Origin: Pseudokineococcus marinus
GTDB taxonomy: Bacteria; Actinomycetota; Actinomycetes; Actinomycetales; Quadrisphaeraceae
Assembly: GCF_013004605.1 (NCBI RefSeq)
Contig: NZ_JABEMA010000010.1
Location: forward strand, 1-32,222
Reading direction: 5' to 3'
DNA length: 32,222 nt
Shown: one piece after another, positions 29,356 through 32,222 of the stretch
How the letters are laid out: each line of letters opens with the position of its first letter
Position numbering within the stretch: position 1 is the stretch's first letter
Program-made: the position numbers and the translations under genes
The notes under the pieces: model-generated
Told to the model about the DNA's origin: nothing
The model's input: only the letters and a program-made list of their open reading frames with translations
The model's database searches: none

Positions 29356-30159
29356 ACGGCCGCCTCGCCCCTCCGGGTCGCGTGTGCGTGGAGAGCGCGA
29401 CTCGGCCCTTCGGGGCGCTTCGGATCTGTCGGCATCGAGCAGTAGGTGGATGGCGGTGAGCGCCTCGTCGGCCGTCAGGGCAGCGGGCCGGTCGGACAGC
29501 TGAGCCATGAGCGGTGCGGCGTCATGAGTCGGCAAGGGATCGAGAGCGCGTGCGATGTCGGCGGCGTCATCGTCGGCGACGATGCTGGCTCTGGTCAGCA
29601 GCTTCAACTGCTCGTCGCTGGCCTGCCGTAGCGCCACCGCCAGTAGGCGGCGGGCTTCGGCCTCCGCGGCGGTCATCTCGACCTTGGTCTCGCTGGCGGT
29701 CTCGGCGCGCATGACCTCGACGACCGTTCCCTGGAGGACGGTCGAGGACATGCCTCGGCCGAGGCGCGGGCGCCGCCGGGGTAGCAGTCGCGCGATGGCC
29801 GACACGCGGGCGCGTACGGCGGGGCGGACCTTCTCTCGCCACAGACGCTGGGCGTGAGGCACGCCGCGCTGGATGGCCACGATGAGCAGTGGCAGCACGA
29901 CTTCCTGGAGGAGGAGGCGCAGCTGCTCGCGCTCGGCCTCCGACAGCGTCGTCTCCTCGGCGCCATCCACTGTGGGTGACGACATGGCCCACAGGTAGGG
30001 GTCGAAGTTGGGGGGCTGGGTGGCATCGGGCATGAAGCGCGCGTTGGCTTTGAGGACGCCTTCGGCGTCGAAGAGGTTCTGGTGCAGGCCCCCCTCCCGT
30101 TTATTTCCCGGGGTCAGATCGTCGTCGTCGTACTCGTACCACCCGCGGATTCGCGCCAC
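29353..30159 (-). CDS. Unknown 268-residue protein
   Basis: Starts at GTG 30159, with GGGGGAG seven bases upstream. The N-terminus has a distinctive, ordered look: RGWYEYDDDDLTPGNKREGG, LHQNLFDAEGVLKANARF, PNFDPYLWAMSS. A hydrophobic segment at about 82-97 (LLLQEVVLPLLIVAIQ) could be a membrane or buried amphipathic helix, and is followed by a basic stretch (RLLPRRRPRLGRG). The second half is helical and Ala-rich (AAEAEARRLLAVALRQASDE, LTADEALTAIHLLLDADR) with a basic tail. The N-terminal pattern seems familiar from other actinobacterial mobile elements, but I know no function. It is convergent with the XRE-ImmA gene and 63 bases downstream of lsr2 in the same direction. Confidence 0.75.
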   Translation of the reverse strand: MARIRGWYEYDDDDLTPGNKREGGLHQNLFDAEGVLKANARFMPDATQPPNFDPYLWAMSSPTVDGAEETTLSEAEREQLRLLLQEVVLPLLIVAIQRGVPHAQRLWREKVRPAVRARVSAIARLLPRRRPRLGRGMSSTVLQGTVVEVMRAETASETKVEMTAAEAEARRLLAVALRQASDEQLKLLTRASIVADDDAADIARALDPLPTHDAAPLMAQLSDRPAALTADEALTAIHLLLDADRSEAPRRAESRSPRTRDPEGRGGR

Positions 30160-30222
30160 GCCTTACTCCCCCGGACGATCTTTGCGCCGATCAACAGCCC
30201 CTAGAGGACCCCGCAGTCGGCC

Positions 30223-30573
30223 TCAGCGGGCGTCGTAGGCCTCGAGGATCTTGTTGGAGACGCGGCCGCGGTCGGAGACGGTGTGGCCGTTGTCGCGGGC
30301 CCAGGCGCGGACGGCGTCGAGGTCGGTGCGCTTGGGTCCCGAGCTCGCGCGGGTGCTGCTCGAGCGCGCGGGCGCGCCGCCGGCGGCGCTGCTGCGGCCG
30401 GTGGTCTTGCGGGCGTTGGTGATCCACTCGGAGAAGGACTCTTCGATCAAGGCGGCGTGCTCGTCGTTGAGGTCGATCTCGTAGCTGGTGCCCTGGAAGG
30501 CGAAGGTCACCGTCTGGGTGGCCTCTCCGCCGTCGATGTCGTCGGTGAGGATGATCTGGGTCTTCTGCGCCAT
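30223..30573 (-). CDS. lsr2: Lsr2 nucleoid-associated protein
   Basis: 116 residues from ATG 30573. The N-terminal dimerisation domain (MAQKTQIILTDDIDGGEATQ, TVTFAFQGTSYEIDLNDEHA, SFSEWITNARK) and the C-terminal DNA-binding domain (DLDAVRAWARDNGHTVSDRG, RVSNKILEAYDA) are both complete; the minor-groove RGR motif is R102-G103-R104. Lsr2 is the actinobacterial counterpart of H-NS: it bridges AT-rich DNA and silences horizontally acquired genes. The linker is longer and richer in Ser/Ala/Arg than in many homologues. A copy on a mobile element would be expected to quiet its own and other low-GC genes, such as the pentapeptide gene at 19032. It is divergent from the small gene at 30660, 86 bases apart. 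Confidence 0.95.
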   Translation of the reverse strand: MAQKTQIILTDDIDGGEATQTVTFAFQGTSYEIDLNDEHAALIEESFSEWITNARKTTGRSSAAGGAPARSSSTRASSGPKRTDLDAVRAWARDNGHTVSDRGRVSNKILEAYDAR

Positions 30574-30659
30574 GCCGCCCATCCTGGCCGAGACCTGGTC
30601 GTGAGTCGCGGAATGGGTGCTAGGCGGGTTGTCGGTGGTGGCTCCTACGGTCCGCGGGC

Positions 30660-30893
30660 ATGACCGAGCCGGCGCCGTCCTCTCCCCCGCCCGCGCATGA
30701 GCACCTCTTTCACCCGGGGGTCGCGGACGCGGGGAAGGCGGCCCGGGCGGCGGGGCGCCCGTACCTGGTGGGCTGTGCGGTCTGCGGGCGGTCGGTGCAG
30801 CTCGGGGTGGCGGACGAGACGCCGCGGCGGCCGTGGCCGGGCCCGCCGCAGCCGTGGCCAGGGCTCGAGCCGTGCTTCGTCCACCCGAACTGA
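30660..30893 (+). CDS. Small Cys-containing protein of unknown function
   Basis: 77 residues from ATG 30660. The sequence begins with a proline-rich stretch (EPAPSSPPPAHEH), then LFHPGVADAGKAARAAGRP, YLVGCAVCGRSVQLGVADE and ends LEPCFVHPN. A CxxC pair (C39, C42) with a later C and surrounding histidines suggests a metal-binding or rubredoxin-like knuckle. No family is recognised. A diverged, frameshifted duplicate lies at 20437, with similarity extending into the upstream bases, which supports this being a real gene. It is divergent from lsr2. Confidence 0.65.
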   Translation: MTEPAPSSPPPAHEHLFHPGVADAGKAARAAGRPYLVGCAVCGRSVQLGVADETPRRPWPGPPQPWPGLEPCFVHPN

Positions 30894-30940
30894 CTACCCC
30901 TCCTCCCACTCCCCCGCTCTCCCGCCCTCGGGGGCGTTGG

Positions 30941-31285
30941 TCAGGCGGTGGGCTCGCCGGCCCCCGACGGTGGCGCAGGGTCGTGGGGGCGCAGCAGGGA
31001 GGCGGGCAGCCATCCAGTGGCGACGGTGCCGGCGTCGTCGACGACGTAGGCGACCCGGGCCAGCCACCCGGCGCCGGTGCGGTCCCAGCTGGTCACGACC
31101 CCGGGCATCGGCGCGACGTCGTCGAGGACCACCCAGCAGTGCCGCCGCCCGCCCCCACGCGGACCCGACGTCGAAGACCCGCCACCGCCCGAGGGCCGGG
31201 CGCCCTCGGGCTCCTCGGCGACGGTGGGGGCGAGCAGGGCCTGTCGCTGCTCCGCCGCCCGGCTCGTCCCCCATCCCCCGCTCAC
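30941..31285 (-). CDS. Unknown 114-residue protein, plasmid type
   Basis: Read from GTG 31285, without a good ribosome site; the frame is also open upstream to the neighbouring stop, so a non-standard start overlapping 31348 is possible. The C-terminal 55 residues look structured and strand-rich: RHCWVVLDDVAPMPGVVTSW, DRTGAGWLARVAYVVDDAGT, VATGWLPASLLRP, an arrangement like small SH3-type barrels. The first half is low complexity. The motif order is familiar from small proteins on actinobacterial plasmids, but no function is known to me. It is the last of three leftward genes that start at the right window edge. Confidence 0.6.
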   Translation of the reverse strand: MSGGWGTSRAAEQRQALLAPTVAEEPEGARPSGGGGSSTSGPRGGGRRHCWVVLDDVAPMPGVVTSWDRTGAGWLARVAYVVDDAGTVATGWLPASLLRPHDPAPPSGAGEPTA

Positions 31286-31347
31286 GCCCGCCAGGTTCGC
31301 ACGCGCGTTCGACTCGCCCGCCAGCGCCCACAGGGGCGCCGGCGTGG

Positions 31348-31827
31348 TCAGGTGATGGGGTCGACGGTGACGCCGGTGATGCGGGCGCGGGCGCCGATGG
31401 CGTGGCCGTTGCAGACGTCCTGGGTCTGGCCGTCGGTGTCGCGCAGGCGGTGGGTGACCGGTTCGGGGCAGGGGGTGGACAGGCGGTCGTAACCCCAGGT
31501 GCGTGTGCATCCGGTGGCGGTGCACCAGGACCGTCCGCCGCTGGTGGTGATGGTGTCTCCGTGCAGGGGGCACACGCCCCACTCGATTCCGCAGGCCAGG
31601 TCGGGGGTCGCGGCGATCCGGGCGAGCTCACCGGCGGTGTCCTCGAGCGCGGCCGAGACCTGCCGGGCTTGGCCGGCGGCCTCGTCGAGGCGGAAGCCGG
31701 CCCGGGACCGGGCGCCGGAGTCCTCGGCGCGCAGCGCGGCCTGTACGGCGCGGATGCGGGTGGCGAGGTCGTCGGCGGCCGCCGCCAGCTCGCGCAGGTC
31801 CGCCGGGGTGGGGCGGGTGGTGCTCAC
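31348..31827 (-). CDS. Unknown 159-residue protein with coiled coil and cysteine-rich C-terminus
   Basis: From GTG 31827, overlapping the upstream stop by four bases. Residues about 8-70 form a long helix or coiled coil (LRELAAAADDLATRIRAVQA, DEAAGQARQVSAALEDTAGE). Residues about 78-140 contain five regularly placed Cys with His (CGIEWGVCPLHGDTITTSGG, SWCTATGCTRTWGYDRLSTP, CPEPVTHRL, DVCNGHA), consistent with two zinc-binding knuckles. I recognise the pattern from small genes on actinobacterial plasmids and integrative elements, but no function is assigned. Coupled translation with the DNA-binding-like gene upstream suggests a shared role, perhaps in replication or partition. Confidence 0.75.
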   Translation of the reverse strand: MSTTRPTPADLRELAAAADDLATRIRAVQAALRAEDSGARSRAGFRLDEAAGQARQVSAALEDTAGELARIAATPDLACGIEWGVCPLHGDTITTSGGRSWCTATGCTRTWGYDRLSTPCPEPVTHRLRDTDGQTQDVCNGHAIGARARITGVTVDPIT

Positions 31828-32171
31828 CGCTGGTCCTGGGTGTCCTGCCCCAGGGGTGGGAGGCCGACGCTGGCGCGCAGCTCGTCTTCGGTGGTGCCGC
31901 GTAGGCGCTGGGGGTCTTGCAGGAGGAGGTCGACGGCGACGCGGACGAGGGTGTTGTCGGTGATCCGCTCTCCCACGCCGCTGCGGCCGCCGCGGCGGCG
32001 GGCTTCGTTGAGGGCGCGGGTGAGGTTGGCGAGCTCGGAGACCTGGCCGGAGTGCATCCGGGCCTCGCGGCGCACCAGCTGGAGGTACTTCGGCACCCCG
32101 GGAGTCTGTGAGTCCGGCACTCCGAGACTCTGTCGCTCCGTGGTCGCGGGCGCCGGCGTGCCGTTGGTCAC
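31824..32171 (-). CDS. Small DNA-binding-like protein (possibly partition-associated), start uncertain
   Basis: 115 residues if started at GTG 32171; the frame stays open to the window edge, so the gene may be longer. The central part has VPKYLQLVRREARMHSGQVS and ELANLTRALNEARRRGG, then GERITDNTLVRVAVDLLLQD and a conserved-looking LRGTTEDELRASVGLPPL. The pattern of a basic segment followed by ITxNTLxRVAVDLLL resembles ribbon-helix-helix-type accessory proteins found beside ParA on actinobacterial plasmids. A ParA gene could lie just beyond the window but cannot be seen. The four-base overlap with 31348 marks an operon. Confidence 0.65.
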   Translation of the reverse strand: MTNGTPAPATTERQSLGVPDSQTPGVPKYLQLVRREARMHSGQVSELANLTRALNEARRRGGRSGVGERITDNTLVRVAVDLLLQDPQRLRGTTEDELRASVGLPPLGQDTQDQR

Positions 32172-32222
32172 CTCGGCCGGTGCAGCAGCCTCGGTGGCAT
32201 CGGGCTGGTCGTCGCGGTTGGA

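Noticed and set aside
1-32222. CRISPR array, tRNA or rRNA genes
   Set aside because: No regularly spaced repeat array, no tRNA-like cloverleaf and no rRNA segments were recognised on either strand.

Overview
The window is very GC-rich and its gene content points to an actinobacterium (Actinomycetota). Lineage markers are an Lsr2 nucleoid protein, two GAF-ANTAR regulators, a SpoIIE-type phosphatase, a coproheme decarboxylase of the ChdC/HemQ type, a DUF2188 protein and many GTG starts. The genus cannot be fixed from sequence reading alone. The abundance of recombinases, resistance genes, defence genes and small plasmid-type proteins suggests a plasmid or a heavily layered genomic island rather than core chromosome.

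Layout. 1-6346: the 5' part of a uridine-kinase-like P-loop gene, then a signalling cluster: a GAF/SpoIIE phosphatase carrying an apparent one-base frameshift, a SnoaL-like cyclase, two GAF-ANTAR proteins, and an unusual STAS-GAF-GGDEF protein ending in a MerR-like half. 6596-9605: a Tn402/Tn5053-like transposition operon on the minus strand (resolvase, DDE transposase with a frameshift, AAA+ ATPase). 9822-13552: resistance cargo (small zinc-ribbon gene, merA and divergent merR with a typical MerR-type promoter, a second serine resolvase translationally coupled to an APH-fold phosphotransferase). 13981-18504: stress and housekeeping genes (SDR-like oxidoreductase, HxlR regulator, DsbA-like protein, OhrR-like regulator, an unknown 89-residue protein, rhodanese and ChdC). 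19032-20309: a membrane pentapeptide-repeat gene with visibly lower GC.

20669-26489 is the most interesting part. Two divergent operons share a regulatory region with a 10-bp-arm inverted repeat. Leftward run a DGQHR-domain protein and a MORC-like GHKL ATPase, overlapping by 4 nt. Rightward run a C5-cytosine methyltransferase, a candidate PD-(D/E)XK-like nuclease and a Vsr endonuclease, also overlapping. I infer a five-gene DNA modification/restriction defence module. It is followed by two small minus-strand genes and by a coupled pair, an unknown protein plus an XRE-ImmA/IrrE protein, that has the look of a toxin-antitoxin or phage-defence unit.

29353-32222: a conserved-looking unknown protein, lsr2, a small Cys-containing protein whose frameshifted relic lies about 10 kb away at 20437, and three plasmid-type small genes running off the right edge. 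The intact copy and the relic bracket the defence block, which suggests duplication or insertion at this locus. No rRNA, tRNA or CRISPR array was seen.
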